A stretch of DNA of 64,000 nucleotides from SAR324 cluster bacterium (GTDB taxonomy: Bacteria; SAR324; NAC60-12). The notes under the pieces are model-generated. The model had not been told where the DNA came from and did no database searches. It saw only the letters and a program-made list of their open reading frames with translations. Shown here in pieces: positions 25,987 through 34,799 of this stretch (position 1 is the stretch's first letter; each line of letters starts with the position of its first letter). The position numbers were made by a program, and so were the translations under genes. The stretch is taken from positions 1 to 64,000 of the forward strand of contig JANQJU010000050.1 in NCBI GenBank assembly GCA_028281495.1, given 5' to 3'.

Positions 25987-27042
25987 ATGACAGTCCAATC
26001 TCATTACCAATTTTTCAAAACCTACCCTTTCGAGGCAGCTCGCCGGTTGACTGCGCTAGATGCACGGCACCCTCAGGCACGACTGCATGGTCATTCTTTT
26101 GGGCTAACGGTCACCACTGGCCCAACAGACAATTTGGAAGATCAAGTCTTTGCAAAGCTGGATCAGGCTCTGTACACGCTCTTGCCGCATTTGGATTACC
26201 AATACCTCAATGAGTCCACCGGCCTGCCGCATCCCAACGACGCCCATCTCATCAATTGGATTTGGGGGAAATTGCCCCCTTTCTCAGCCGAAGCGGAGCT
26301 ACGCAGCACGGCTTCCACTGGCGTCCGATTGAATCGCCAAGGGACCTTTCATTTTTATCAGCAGTTTGATTTGCATTCGGCACATTTCCTGCCTCATTTA
26401 CCACCGACCCACAAATGTCATCGGTTGCATGGTCACAATTTCAAGGTGATCTTGGAATGGTCTGCCTCCTCTTTGGCCAAAGTATTGAGCTATGAGGAAG
26501 CTGCCGGGCACTTCATCCCAGTGCAAAAACAATTGCATCGGCGTTTGTTGAATGAAATTGAAGGGCTAGAAAATCCTACTGCAGAAAATCTCGCGGCATG
26601 GCTGTGGCGTCACTTAAAAATTTCCATTCCTGCGTTGTCCTCCGTCACCGTTTACGAGACCCCCACCGCGGGGACTTGCTACGATGGAAATCTCTGGGAT
26701 TGCTTCAAAACCTTCACCTTCGATAGCGCTCTACCCGCTTCAGAACAAGATATCATGGGGCATACTTATGACCTTCGTTTGCACGTCCGTAACCAACTCG
26801 ATCCCCATTTGGGTTGGACCCGAGATTTTGGTGAATTCCACACCCTCTTGAAGCCCTATTATCAACAAATCGACCACCATCCTCTGCATGAAATCGAAAC
26901 CTTACCCTCTCCCCATATGCCACGTCTTGCTGATTGGATCTACCACCATCTGAAACCCAACCTTCCTGAATTAGCTTCTATTCGACTTAACGATACAGAA
27001 CACACGGGGATGATTGCCCATTTTGATGGAACTCAAAGTTGA
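25987..27042 (+). CDS. triple PTPS/QueD-fold protein
   Basis: 351 residues holding three tandem copies of the 6-pyruvoyl-tetrahydropterin synthase/QueD fold, normally one per chain of about 120. Domain 1 (about 8-113) has FEAARRL and LHGHSF but lacks the Cys and most catalytic residues. Domain 2 (about 121-233) has the zinc histidines His133 (LHSAHFLP), His148 and His150 (HGHN), Cys144 (HKCHRLHGHN), NPTAENLA and YETPTAG. Domain 3 (about 239-351) has a reduced metal site (GHTYDL) but keeps the substrate-side signature WTRDFGEFHTLLKPYYQQ and the Asp-His pair of IDHHPL. PTPS enzymes work as trimers of dimers with sites at subunit borders, so the chain may be a fused trimer. No other queuosine or pterin gene is adjacent. 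Confidence 0.82.
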   Translation: MTVQSHYQFFKTYPFEAARRLTALDARHPQARLHGHSFGLTVTTGPTDNLEDQVFAKLDQALYTLLPHLDYQYLNESTGLPHPNDAHLINWIWGKLPPFSAEAELRSTASTGVRLNRQGTFHFYQQFDLHSAHFLPHLPPTHKCHRLHGHNFKVILEWSASSLAKVLSYEEAAGHFIPVQKQLHRRLLNEIEGLENPTAENLAAWLWRHLKISIPALSSVTVYETPTAGTCYDGNLWDCFKTFTFDSALPASEQDIMGHTYDLRLHVRNQLDPHLGWTRDFGEFHTLLKPYYQQIDHHPLHEIETLPSPHMPRLADWIYHHLKPNLPELASIRLNDTEHTGMIAHFDGTQS

Positions 27043-27046
27043 GTCT

Positions 27047-27349
27047 TCAAAAAAACTCCCACCACTGCCATGCAACGAAACTGAACATCAATAAATATAC
27101 AATAATGCCCACACTGCTCATGATATGTAGAATCCGGTGGATGCGTTTTGCTTTTTTCCAACAAATAACAAGGAGGAGAGAAAGAGAAAATTTGATCAGG
27201 AGGAAGAGGGTGCCCGTGGTGTCATACTCAAGAAGGATTCGCATGAGGAAATTCGCCTCGTAGGCAGGCCCCCAGTTGAGTCCCACAAAGAGCCACCAGG
27301 AAAGGAGCGCATCGGCAAGATTGAGAGATGCTAAGAAGAGAAAAGTCAT
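27047..27349 (-). CDS. small DUF5658-like membrane protein
   Basis: 100 residues with three hydrophobic helices (about 1-22, 44-63 and 73-93; IKFSLSLLLVICW, MSSVGIIVYLLMFSFVAW). The first helix with NLADALLSWW and the glycine/proline-poor layout match small bacterial membrane proteins of the DUF5658 type. The start ATG overlaps the stop of the upstream DsbA-like gene by four bases, so translation is coupled. No function is known. The tight coupling suggests it serves the thiol oxidoreductase made just before it, for example as a membrane anchor, but that is inference. Confidence 0.72.
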   Translation of the reverse strand: MTFLFLASLNLADALLSWWLFVGLNWGPAYEANFLMRILLEYDTTGTLFLLIKFSLSLLLVICWKKAKRIHRILHIMSSVGIIVYLLMFSFVAWQWWEFF

Positions 27350-27987
27350 GGGGTGGGTGGCTCTTCACGTGGAGGAGCACCAGCTTGTTGAACGAGCTTT
27401 TCCAACCATTCATAAGGCTGGGCGCCAGACATCATGTATTGGCCTGCTGTGAAAGTAGGTATGCCAGTTACTCGGAATTGCCGTGAGCGTTGCCAATCGT
27501 GATCCACTTCCCCTTGAAAGGTACGATTGTCTAAGGCTTGCTGGGCTGCATCAACGGGAAGGCCCAACTGTTCGACGATATGGAGCAGAATTTTCGGCTG
27601 AGCCAAATTGAGTCCCTCTACATAATATGCTTGATTGAGAGCGTGATGGAGACGTTCTTCTTCCCCAATACTCTTAGCCCATTTCGCCAATTCTTGTGCT
27701 AAGCGGCTGTTGTAGGTCATTGAACGGTTGCCATAGGGAAGACCTTCTTGCTCCATAAGAAGGCGGAGTCGCTCTTGAGCAGCTTCTAAGTCGAAGTCAC
27801 GACCAGCGAATAGGTCTTCTAAAGTTTGCCCCTCAGGCGGGGTTTCCGGGTGGAGTGGAAAATAAGTCCACCGTTTGATCAATTGATAACGGGACATCAG
27901 GGTTTCAATACGCACGGTACTGAGGTAACACCAAGGTCATATGAAATCAGTGAAAATTTCTAAAGTGATTGGTTCAGACATCTTCAT
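27346..27987 (-). CDS. DsbA/FrnE-family thiol oxidoreductase, candidate selenoprotein (UPWC)
   Basis: Read from the ATG at 27987, the product is 213 residues if the in-frame TGA at 27939-27937 (codon 17) is decoded. The N-terminus then reads ITLEIFTDFI-U-PWCYLS, exactly the first strand and active site of FrnE-like DsbA proteins (usual form DxxCPWCY), with Sec replacing the first Cys. After the TGA the frame continues uninterrupted with family features: YFPLHPETPPEG, ALNQAYYVEGLNL and the cis-Pro loop VTGIPTFTAG. A shorter start at 27915 would remove the first strand and CxxC and could not be a working enzyme. A hairpin suited to a bacterial SECIS follows the TGA. The alternative is a nonsense mutation (TGT or TGC to TGA) or a sequencing error. 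Confidence 0.8.
27900..27936 (-). promoter_or_regulatory. candidate bacterial SECIS hairpin
   Basis: Directly after the TGA, the minus-strand RNA can form a seven-base-pair stem UCAGUAC/GUAUUGA (27917-27923 with 27905-27911) closed by the five-base loop CGUGC (27912-27916). The outer segments GGUGUU and AACCC extend it. The loop begins about 20 bases after the UGA, inside the distance used by bacterial SelB-dependent elements, and has a G in its first two positions. Confidence 0.5.
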
Positions 27988-28031
27988 TTTTGTTAAATAG
28001 TATGGACTGAAAAATGAATAACAGAGGGCCG

Positions 28032-28508
28032 TTACTTGAATTCAACCTCAACAATTTCCATATCAATCTGGCCCTTCGGAATGCGGATGGTGACTTCATC
28101 ACCGACCCTTTTACCGATCAAGCCACGAGCAATCGGCGAAGTAAATGAAATGGTGTGATTCGCAAGGTCCGCCTCATCTTCACTCACAATGGTATAAGTG
28201 GTTTCCTCATCTGAATCCAAATCGAGGACGGTCACAGTCGCTCCAAAAATCACTTTATCGCCAGACAGGGTAGAGGGATCAATCACGTTGCAGTTGGCAA
28301 GCTTGCCATTGATCTCTTGCAGTCGTCCTTCGATGAACGATTGACGTTCCTTGGCAGCATGGTATTCCGCATTTTCTTTGAGATCTCCATGTGCACGAGC
28401 TTCTTCAATGGCTTTTACCACAGCAGGGCGTTCTACGGAGGTCAGATGTTTCAATTCGGCTCTCAATTTTTCGTAGCCAGTTTTGGTTATAGGATATGCA
28501 TTACTCAT
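28032..28508 (-). CDS. greA: transcription elongation factor GreA
   Basis: 158 residues from the ATG at 28508, the same length as E. coli GreA; an in-frame TTG five codons upstream is less likely. GreA enters the secondary channel of stalled RNA polymerase and triggers transcript cleavage. The N-terminal coiled coil shows YPITKTGYEKLRAELKHL and the acidic tip signature AIEEARAHGDLKENAEYHAA; the C-terminal FKBP-like domain ends with SPIARGLIGKRVGDEVTI. It lies 44 bases upstream of the candidate selenoprotein start and may be co-transcribed with it. Firm assignment. Confidence 0.97.
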   Translation of the reverse strand: MSNAYPITKTGYEKLRAELKHLTSVERPAVVKAIEEARAHGDLKENAEYHAAKERQSFIEGRLQEINGKLANCNVIDPSTLSGDKVIFGATVTVLDLDSDEETTYTIVSEDEADLANHTISFTSPIARGLIGKRVGDEVTIRIPKGQIDMEIVEVEFK

Positions 28509-28763
28509 GGTTTCTACTCTCAAGTTTATTATAGAAGTTTGATAATGAAATGAGGAAATTGGCGAGAAATCGCCTAATGTGAGGGGTGTCCGAAATCAAG
28601 GAAGGCGTCAGTGTAATGAATTTGATCCGCTTCGTCAATTCCCTTTGATGGGCTGGAAATCCACTCCACTGATGGGGAGATGCTGTTCAAATCGGACTTG
28701 CAAAACATGGTATTATGATCATCGCTTACAAACGCATTTTTTATTCCAAACAGAGGTTTCATT

Positions 28764-28800
28764 AATCGGTGTTGGTCCAATCTTGAAAACAACACCGATT
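28764..28800 (-). terminator. 11-bp perfect inverted repeat after a small gene
   Basis: AATCGGTGTTG (28764-28774) and CAACACCGATT (28790-28800) pair perfectly around a 15-base loop, starting 13 bases past the stop of the 56-residue gene. A clear T run is missing, so it may be a terminator-like hairpin or an operator for greA. The rest of the gap 28509-28813 holds nothing I can support. Confidence 0.45.
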
Positions 28801-28813
28801 GGTTTAACCCAGA

Positions 28814-28984
28814 TTAATGTGTGTGATAGAAATCTTCGATCAGCATCTCAAAATCTTGCGGATCGACGTACCAGTCTGTTTGTTGTTTCACGAATTCGGA
28901 AATTCGTGTTTTGCTTCGCTTTTTTACAGAACTTCCTATTTTAAGCGATGCAATACGCTTGCTGCCTGAGGTAGTTGAAGCCAT
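28814..28984 (-). CDS. small basic-acidic protein, unknown
   Basis: 56 residues from the ATG at 28984, chosen because a strong AGGAGG lies directly upstream, whereas the longer in-frame start at 29032 has none. The N-terminal half is basic (GSKRIASLKIGSSVKKRSKTRI); the C-terminal half is acidic with a helical end (DPQDFEMLIEDFYHTH). No cysteine motif and no membrane segment are present. Family unknown; a small nucleic-acid-associated or regulatory protein is possible. It is flanked by intergenic DNA on both sides (28985-29204 upstream). Confidence 0.6.
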   Translation of the reverse strand: MASTTSGSKRIASLKIGSSVKKRSKTRISEFVKQQTDWYVDPQDFEMLIEDFYHTH

Positions 28985-29204
28985 AAGCTCCTCCTTTCTA
29001 AGCAAACCAATCTCAAGGGTTACAGTAGCCATTCCATGGAATGTTCAGCACTTTCACTCCTGTAAACTCATGAAATGCAAATTCAGTCCCATTTTGGTTT
29101 TAGGACGAAAAAACATCAAAAAAAAAGAATAAGGTAACCAGTTAGCAGGAACAAACGACCCTGTTCTTACAGAGACAGGAACTGAGAGGCAATTTTGGGA
29201 ATTC

Positions 29205-31403
29205 TCACTTTTGGCTAGAGATCCCGATACGTCGTTGGAGTGCTTCTAATAGCTTCCAATGGACGATAGGAATGCCGTTGAGAAGGATATGTGGAATGGC
29301 GTAGGTCACTGAAGCTGTTTCGGAAACGACTTCAAATTCAGACACTTCTTGCAATCCTCCGTCTTCTCCACAGAAGTCATAGGTATTGAGGGTTTCGATG
29401 GTCATTCCATGCGAGCGGATAACGAGGGAGCCTGATTTGAGCAAATATAAATAGTCGCCTCGATGAGTAGGAATGGTATCTCCTTCCTTGAAGGGGAATA
29501 ATGCCATGGATTGAGCAATACGAGTTTGAACGGGATGTGAGATCATTTCGCCAAACAAATAGGTGCTTTGGAGGAAGGTGCGTAGTTGCGCCATTTGTTC
29601 AATCTCTTCCAGCAGATGATTGCGTCTTACAAATTCGCGATAGAGGATTGCTGGAATCCGGAGGGTTTGCACAGGACTCGCAGCACGGCAAGTTGCCAAC
29701 TCTGGTATTTGTTGTAGGCACGCCTCTTCTCCGATTATCGAGCCTGCGGAAAGCGTATGATGGATGTTGCGACTCAATAGAATGAAATCCACTTCACCCG
29801 TCAGAATGAGATACACAAAGGGTTCCCGAGATCCTTGTTTCAGCAAAATCGTACCTGCATGAAAAGAACGAATGGGGTGATTTAACAAGATCTGGATTTC
29901 AGAAAGCGGCACTTGGGGAAAATGAGACTGCAAATGCGTTGCAGCCCGCTGAATGATATAATCTTGATTGGCTGGGATCAGAACATCAATGAGGCCAAAC
30001 GCACGTTCCGAACCAATCAGTTTTTGCGATTCATTCAATGCAAAAGAAGTGTGAGAGAGCACCAGCTTATCCGTGGTATCTTCTGCAAAGTCTTTGGCAT
30101 TCCCATGGATCATCCCTCCTCCAATATCGACTTTTTTGAGATCCGTGTAGACTAGATAATTGGCCTTGACCTGCTCATACATCTCTCTCGTGATACCGGG
30201 TTGGGTTTCATCTTCAGTGATCATTCTTTCCAATACATCCAGAGAAGCGATGTCGGCAAAATGCCCATAAGTGAGGTAGCCATTTTCCCATAAGGTTCGA
30301 AACAACAAGATACCGGTTTCAATAGGATGCGGAGAAAAGATGGGTTTCACTTCCAAACCTTCAATGTAATTCCATTCATCAAATTCCAAATCTTGAATTT
30401 CGAAGTAGTCGGCAAATCGTTTTTCGTCGATGCCCATCAAAGCTTCGAGTTTCTTGGTAACAGAAGCACGAACCAAACGAGGCGCAAAATATTTGATACG
30501 GTGGTCAGAGCGGATCAAGGTGGTGAGTCCGGCAAAATGGTCATCGTGAGCGTGTGTGTGAAAAATACCTTCGATTTCATTTACGGCGATGCCCAACGAG
30601 GTCAAAGAAAAAAGAATATTAGGCCCAGCATCAATCAAATAGAGTTTCCCCTGAAAACTCAGAATACTGGCCATGCATGGACGATTATCATCCCAACCAT
30701 CCCCTTCGCCGGAATGAATGATGGCAAAATAATCACGTTGGATTTGGTGAAAGCCCAATTGATAAGGGGGGGCATAACCGGAACGTGAAGGAAGATTCAA
30801 ATCCACGATTACCGTTTCCCCATAGTATTCAAATTCGTAAACATTCAAACGCAAGCGGCGAACATACACCTCATCCCGAATTTCGACATATTCTTCTCCC
30901 ACATCCAATTTCTCTAAAAGATCATCGGAATGGTGAATCTTGCCAAAAGCGAACTTCAACTTCATGCGCATCATGGCTTCGGCTTCGGCTTCGGGAATGC
31001 CCGTTTCCATGATTTCTTCTTTGGAAACCAATCCGTAATTGCCCCGATAAATGTAATCCAATTGGGCTCGGAGTTGTTCAGAAATTCCCAACAGAAGCGG
31101 CTTGACCCCGGTATTGTTCGGATGGTTGGGTAAAATCATTCCTTGGCGGTAGAGCATTTGTAACACGGGAAATTCGGCTAGATTGCAAAAATGTCCATTC
31201 TGCAATGGCACATCAGAAAGGAGAATCGCACTGGGTCCCGTTTCAAAATGAACACCATTCACTTCCTTTCCCAAGATGAGACCTTTTTTCATCAAGTGTT
31301 TGACGATATCGGCAGGACACCCGCATAGGATCTTCAAATCCGTTGCTGAGACTTGAACCCAGCTCACACCTGGGATGATTTCTATTTTTTCTAGGTAGGA
31401 CAT
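29205..31403 (-). CDS. metallo-beta-lactamase-fold protein with two cNMP-binding domains
   Basis: 732 residues. An N-terminal region of about 225 residues has no family I recognise. A metallo-beta-lactamase fold follows (about 225-470) with the metal motif HTHAHDDHFAG at 281-291 and downstream HP and SHT motifs that can supply further ligands. Two tandem cyclic-nucleotide-binding domains end the protein (about 500-600, FHAGTILLKQGSREPFVYLI; and about 625-720, FKEGDTIPTHRGDYLYLLKS). The arrangement suggests a hydrolase gated by cAMP or cGMP, though typical phosphate-cassette residues were not verified by eye and may be degenerate. No membrane helix is seen. A class III cyclase is encoded 7 kb away. 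Confidence 0.87.
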   Translation of the reverse strand: MSYLEKIEIIPGVSWVQVSATDLKILCGCPADIVKHLMKKGLILGKEVNGVHFETGPSAILLSDVPLQNGHFCNLAEFPVLQMLYRQGMILPNHPNNTGVKPLLLGISEQLRAQLDYIYRGNYGLVSKEEIMETGIPEAEAEAMMRMKLKFAFGKIHHSDDLLEKLDVGEEYVEIRDEVYVRRLRLNVYEFEYYGETVIVDLNLPSRSGYAPPYQLGFHQIQRDYFAIIHSGEGDGWDDNRPCMASILSFQGKLYLIDAGPNILFSLTSLGIAVNEIEGIFHTHAHDDHFAGLTTLIRSDHRIKYFAPRLVRASVTKKLEALMGIDEKRFADYFEIQDLEFDEWNYIEGLEVKPIFSPHPIETGILLFRTLWENGYLTYGHFADIASLDVLERMITEDETQPGITREMYEQVKANYLVYTDLKKVDIGGGMIHGNAKDFAEDTTDKLVLSHTSFALNESQKLIGSERAFGLIDVLIPANQDYIIQRAATHLQSHFPQVPLSEIQILLNHPIRSFHAGTILLKQGSREPFVYLILTGEVDFILLSRNIHHTLSAGSIIGEEACLQQIPELATCRAASPVQTLRIPAILYREFVRRNHLLEEIEQMAQLRTFLQSTYLFGEMISHPVQTRIAQSMALFPFKEGDTIPTHRGDYLYLLKSGSLVIRSHGMTIETLNTYDFCGEDGGLQEVSEFEVVSETASVTYAIPHILLNGIPIVHWKLLEALQRRIGISSQK

Positions 31404-31446
31404 AACAATCGTTCGGTTGAGTTTAGAGAAAACTTCCGTTTTGTGT

Positions 31447-33363
31447 TTACCAATCTAAATAATCATCTTGCTGACCTTTTTTCGCGGGGATCAATGCTTT
31501 TCTAGAAGCCATAGGCATCATAGAGGCTTGGGGTGCGACCGTGTGGCCCGCAGGCGCGACTTCCGTTGCTGTGGGAGCCGCCGGGGCTGTTTCTGATGAG
31601 TTCAAACGGCCTGATCGACCGCTGATGATCGCTTGGATCTCATGCATCATGTGCTGGGCAGCCGAAGCCTGGGTCTCCGCAAAGGAAGCATTTTGTTCTA
31701 CCGTTGCTGAGATTTGAGACATACTGTCTTTGATCGTATTGGAAGTTGCCGCTTGTTCTTCAGTGGCAGCTGAAATCTGTTCTACCATTTCCGCCGTTTT
31801 GTCCACATGGCCGATGATCGCTTGCAATACATCTCCTGCCCGATTAGACAGCTCTGACCCTTCAAACACACGATTGCCACTTTCCTTGATCAAGGTAGCA
31901 ACTTCTTGGGCTGCGGTGGCACTTCGTTCAGCGAGTTTTCTGACTTCATCGGCAACGACAGCAAACCCTTTCCCTTCTTCACCGGCACGGGCCGCTTCAA
32001 TGGCGGCATTCAGGGCGAGCAGGTTCGTTTGCTCGGTGATATCGTAGATCACTTCAATGATTTCTGTAATACGCTTGGAAGACTCACTGATAAGCTCCAT
32101 CGCGGTGATGGCTTTTTGTACCGCATCCCCACCCGTTTTCGCTTGTTCCGCAGAGTTATGGGCGGTGTTGGAAACCATGTTGGTGTGTTCTGCCACATCT
32201 TGAATAGAAGCAATGAGCTCTTCCAAGGACGCCCCGACTTCTTCCACTGAAGCACTTTGAGTCTGACTACTTGAGGACAATTCCAAAGAAGCTTTGGTGA
32301 CTTCCTGTGTTACAGATTCGATCCTCCTCAACGATTGGGTAATGCTACGAGAAATCAAAACCAATGTGATCATCAAAATCACAGCCGCAACCCCGATGGC
32401 AAACGCCGTGGAAAAAGCCATTTCGTTTATAATTTTATCAATGAATTCCGACTCTTTGGCAGATGCTACAAGAATCCAGTCGAACGCTTCATAATAATCG
32501 TATACCTCAAGAAACCTTTCTCCACTTTCCTCGAAGGAGACCAGTCCGCTTTTCTTTTCAATCATTTCTTGGATCACTGGCTTGGCCGCCACATTTTGCC
32601 CTTCCATGGCAGGGTGAATGATCATATTTCCCTGAAGGTCAAATGCGTAGTAAAAGCCAGTTTTCCCTATTTTGATCGAACCCAAGGCCGATTTGAGGGC
32701 ACTCAGCTCTTTTTCCTTCACACCTACATACAAAATCCCCTGAATCTGATCATTGATCCGCAGGGGTTCATAAGCCGTGAGATACCAATCATTCACCACA
32801 AAAGCTCTCCCGCGGAATGTCTCACCCCGAAGAATGGTTTGGATGACCGGAGATTCGTTCGGAATGAATGTGCCCACGGCTCGATTACCATCAAGCTTGC
32901 GAACATTCGTGGAGACACGCAAAAAGCCATCATCAATCCTTTGGAAAATCGTTGCAGTCCCTCCTACTAACGATTGCACCGTATCCACAATCGTTTCACT
33001 CGACTGAATCTGCATGTCACCAATTTTCCACTGAGGGATTTGCACGGTTTGGGTAACTTTCGTAATTTGATTCGTAGCAGGTATGCTCAAGGTTTCCCCC
33101 GTCTCTTCCAATTGCCCCCAGTTGTAAAAAAGATGGTGCATCACCTTCAGATCAGCATTGACCTTCTTTTGCGCACCATCCAGCGAGGTGACTAAGGTTT
33201 GGCGTGCGGTGGACAATTGGGTTTGGAGATCCGTTTGGACCAACTCCTGAAGGTTTTTTTCCATGTTGTAGCGGAGGAATCCATACAACAAACAAGCCGT
33301 GATCATTAAAATTGTCAGTATCGGAATAAAAATTCGATTCGATAACTTCATCCTCGATAGCAT
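31447..33363 (-). CDS. Cache-type methyl-accepting chemotaxis protein
   Basis: 638 residues; ATG with GGGAG upstream. A membrane helix (about 8-28), a periplasmic double-Cache sensor (about 30-305, with the Cache motif AFVVNDWYLTAYEPL and GKTGFYYAFDLQGNMIIHP), and a second helix (about 313-338, AIGVAAVILMITLVLISRSI) lead to the signalling domain with a kinase-contact tip ITEQTNLLALNAAIEAARAG and GKGFAVVADEVRKLAERS. A HAMP segment is short or missing. The tail is an Ala/Pro linker ending in the acidic-aromatic QQDDYLDW, which may act as an adaptation-enzyme tether. It lies downstream of fxsA and a zinc-ribbon gene and upstream of the MBL-cNMP gene. Confidence 0.93.
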   Translation of the reverse strand: MLSRMKLSNRIFIPILTILMITACLLYGFLRYNMEKNLQELVQTDLQTQLSTARQTLVTSLDGAQKKVNADLKVMHHLFYNWGQLEETGETLSIPATNQITKVTQTVQIPQWKIGDMQIQSSETIVDTVQSLVGGTATIFQRIDDGFLRVSTNVRKLDGNRAVGTFIPNESPVIQTILRGETFRGRAFVVNDWYLTAYEPLRINDQIQGILYVGVKEKELSALKSALGSIKIGKTGFYYAFDLQGNMIIHPAMEGQNVAAKPVIQEMIEKKSGLVSFEESGERFLEVYDYYEAFDWILVASAKESEFIDKIINEMAFSTAFAIGVAAVILMITLVLISRSITQSLRRIESVTQEVTKASLELSSSSQTQSASVEEVGASLEELIASIQDVAEHTNMVSNTAHNSAEQAKTGGDAVQKAITAMELISESSKRITEIIEVIYDITEQTNLLALNAAIEAARAGEEGKGFAVVADEVRKLAERSATAAQEVATLIKESGNRVFEGSELSNRAGDVLQAIIGHVDKTAEMVEQISAATEEQAATSNTIKDSMSQISATVEQNASFAETQASAAQHMMHEIQAIISGRSGRLNSSETAPAAPTATEVAPAGHTVAPQASMMPMASRKALIPAKKGQQDDYLDW

Positions 33364-33410
33364 GTCGTCTCCCTTCCATCTCCCTAATTGTTATCGTAGT
33401 TACTTGTAAC

Positions 33411-33869
33411 TCAGCTGGGGGTTTTGGCCTCCGGTCCCTCTGGTTTTTTCGGCTGGGGGTCGATGACTTCCCCTTCAATCACTACATCTTTCGCCGACGT
33501 TCTTTGGGCGATAGATGATTCCAATTTGTTTTGAAACCAACGCTTGAGCGCATTCCGGCTGGGCGGGAAAAGAATCAATAAGCCCGCAATATCAGTAATA
33601 AAACCCGGAGTCAATAATACAACTCCAGCAACCAGAATCAAAAAAGCATCTAACAATTCAGCAGCCGGCATCAAGCCTTGAGCCATGCTTTTCTGCACTT
33701 TCAGCATGGTTTGTACCCCTTGTTGACGTGCTAAAGATGCTCCAACAACCCCCGTAAGGATTACGATCAAAATGGATGGGATCACCCCAATAAAAGAACC
33801 CAATTGGATCAGCAGGTAGATTTCCAATACCGGAATCAGGGTGAATGCTAAGAAGAGTTTAAACAGCAT
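33411..33869 (-). CDS. fxsA: FxsA family membrane protein
   Basis: 152 residues with hydrophobic segments near the N-terminus (FLAFTLIPVLEIYLLIQLG), at 25-45 and at 75-100 (LLTPGFITDIAGLLILFPPSR), matching the FxsA family, named from suppression of F exclusion of phage T7 in E. coli. The LIPVLEIYLL and TPGFITD motifs are diagnostic. The C-terminal tail is hydrophilic (KKPEGPEAKTPS). Its start lies inside the end of the preceding zinc-ribbon gene (11-base overlap), indicating co-transcription. Physiological role not established. Confidence 0.93.
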   Translation of the reverse strand: MLFKLFLAFTLIPVLEIYLLIQLGSFIGVIPSILIVILTGVVGASLARQQGVQTMLKVQKSMAQGLMPAAELLDAFLILVAGVVLLTPGFITDIAGLLILFPPSRNALKRWFQNKLESSIAQRTSAKDVVIEGEVIDPQPKKPEGPEAKTPS

Positions 33870-34497
33870 GAGTTCTCCGGCGTTGTTTATGTTTTTTCCA
33901 CAATTGGATCAACAGGCCGATACCGAGCAAGGCAATCGGCAGATTATAGTCGGTAAACAAAAAAGGACGGCCCTCTACAGAACCTGTGAACAGGACCCGT
34001 TTGGTTGTTTCGGAAATCACCACTTTGCCATCAAACCGCTGGATTCCATACAAGACCGCCGCTCCAACATAGCAGAGAGCGGTGAGAGCAAGCACCCCTC
34101 CAAACAGATAAGCTAGCTTGGGGTCTTGTTGTTTCTTCAGCACATAGGGAATGACACTTGTGATCACCAACACCAAGCAAATCGTGAAGATCGAAGAAAT
34201 ATGCCACCACGGCACGGCAAATTGATAATAATGTTCCAGGAGGCTGTCGTCATAACGATAGGTCCCCATCATGGGGTAGGCAAAGACTCCAAACCAAAAC
34301 AGCACATGATTGGCAAAAAAGAGTTTGTCCTGCCAAACTACCTGCCCAAAAAAATGCCGGGCCTGATCCCAACGGGTCTTTTCTTTCGGTTTTTCAAAAG
34401 GGTCATTGCCACAATGGGGACAGACGACTGCTTTAAGGGAAACAGATTCTCCGCAATGGTAACAGTCGGACTTTCTCTGAACAGATGTTTCTTCCAT
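33859..34497 (-). CDS. zinc-ribbon membrane protein, unknown
   Basis: 212 residues from the ATG at 34497, which has GGAGG 11 bases before; a further ATG at 34524 is in frame. The N-terminus holds a zinc ribbon with two CxxC pairs (CYHCG and CPHCG, about 12-30). Four hydrophobic helices follow (about 65-85, 108-130, 142-162 and 188-205). The zinc ribbon would be cytosolic and the rest an integral membrane module of no recognised family. It overlaps fxsA by 11 bases and is probably co-transcribed with it. Confidence 0.8.
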   Translation of the reverse strand: MEETSVQRKSDCYHCGESVSLKAVVCPHCGNDPFEKPKEKTRWDQARHFFGQVVWQDKLFFANHVLFWFGVFAYPMMGTYRYDDSLLEHYYQFAVPWWHISSIFTICLVLVITSVIPYVLKKQQDPKLAYLFGGVLALTALCYVGAAVLYGIQRFDGKVVISETTKRVLFTGSVEGRPFLFTDYNLPIALLGIGLLIQLWKKHKQRRRTHAV

Positions 34498-34799
34498 TGT
34501 ATGATTTTCCTCCAAGGATGACATGGGAATGATTCTTCAACCTCAATAAAAAATATTTTCCAGTTTGAAGCCGATTCAAACGAAAATGAAATAAGTATCT
34601 AAACCGTCGCTCCCACCGAAATGTGTATTCTTTTTATGATTAACCCCGATTTACAAGCTGTTTCTCCCCCTGCAAAGCGGGACTACAACTTGTCCAATTC
34701 TGAACGTAATTGTTTCGATATGGAACATTTTTTTGTTTAGGACAGAGCCGAATGATCATTCAAGCTATTGATATTTCAAAGTAAACTTCGAAGGCATGA

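Noticed and set aside
28579..28944. 121-codon plus-strand frame
   Set aside because: It overlaps a well-supported small minus-strand gene and has arginine/cysteine-rich, shadow-like composition.
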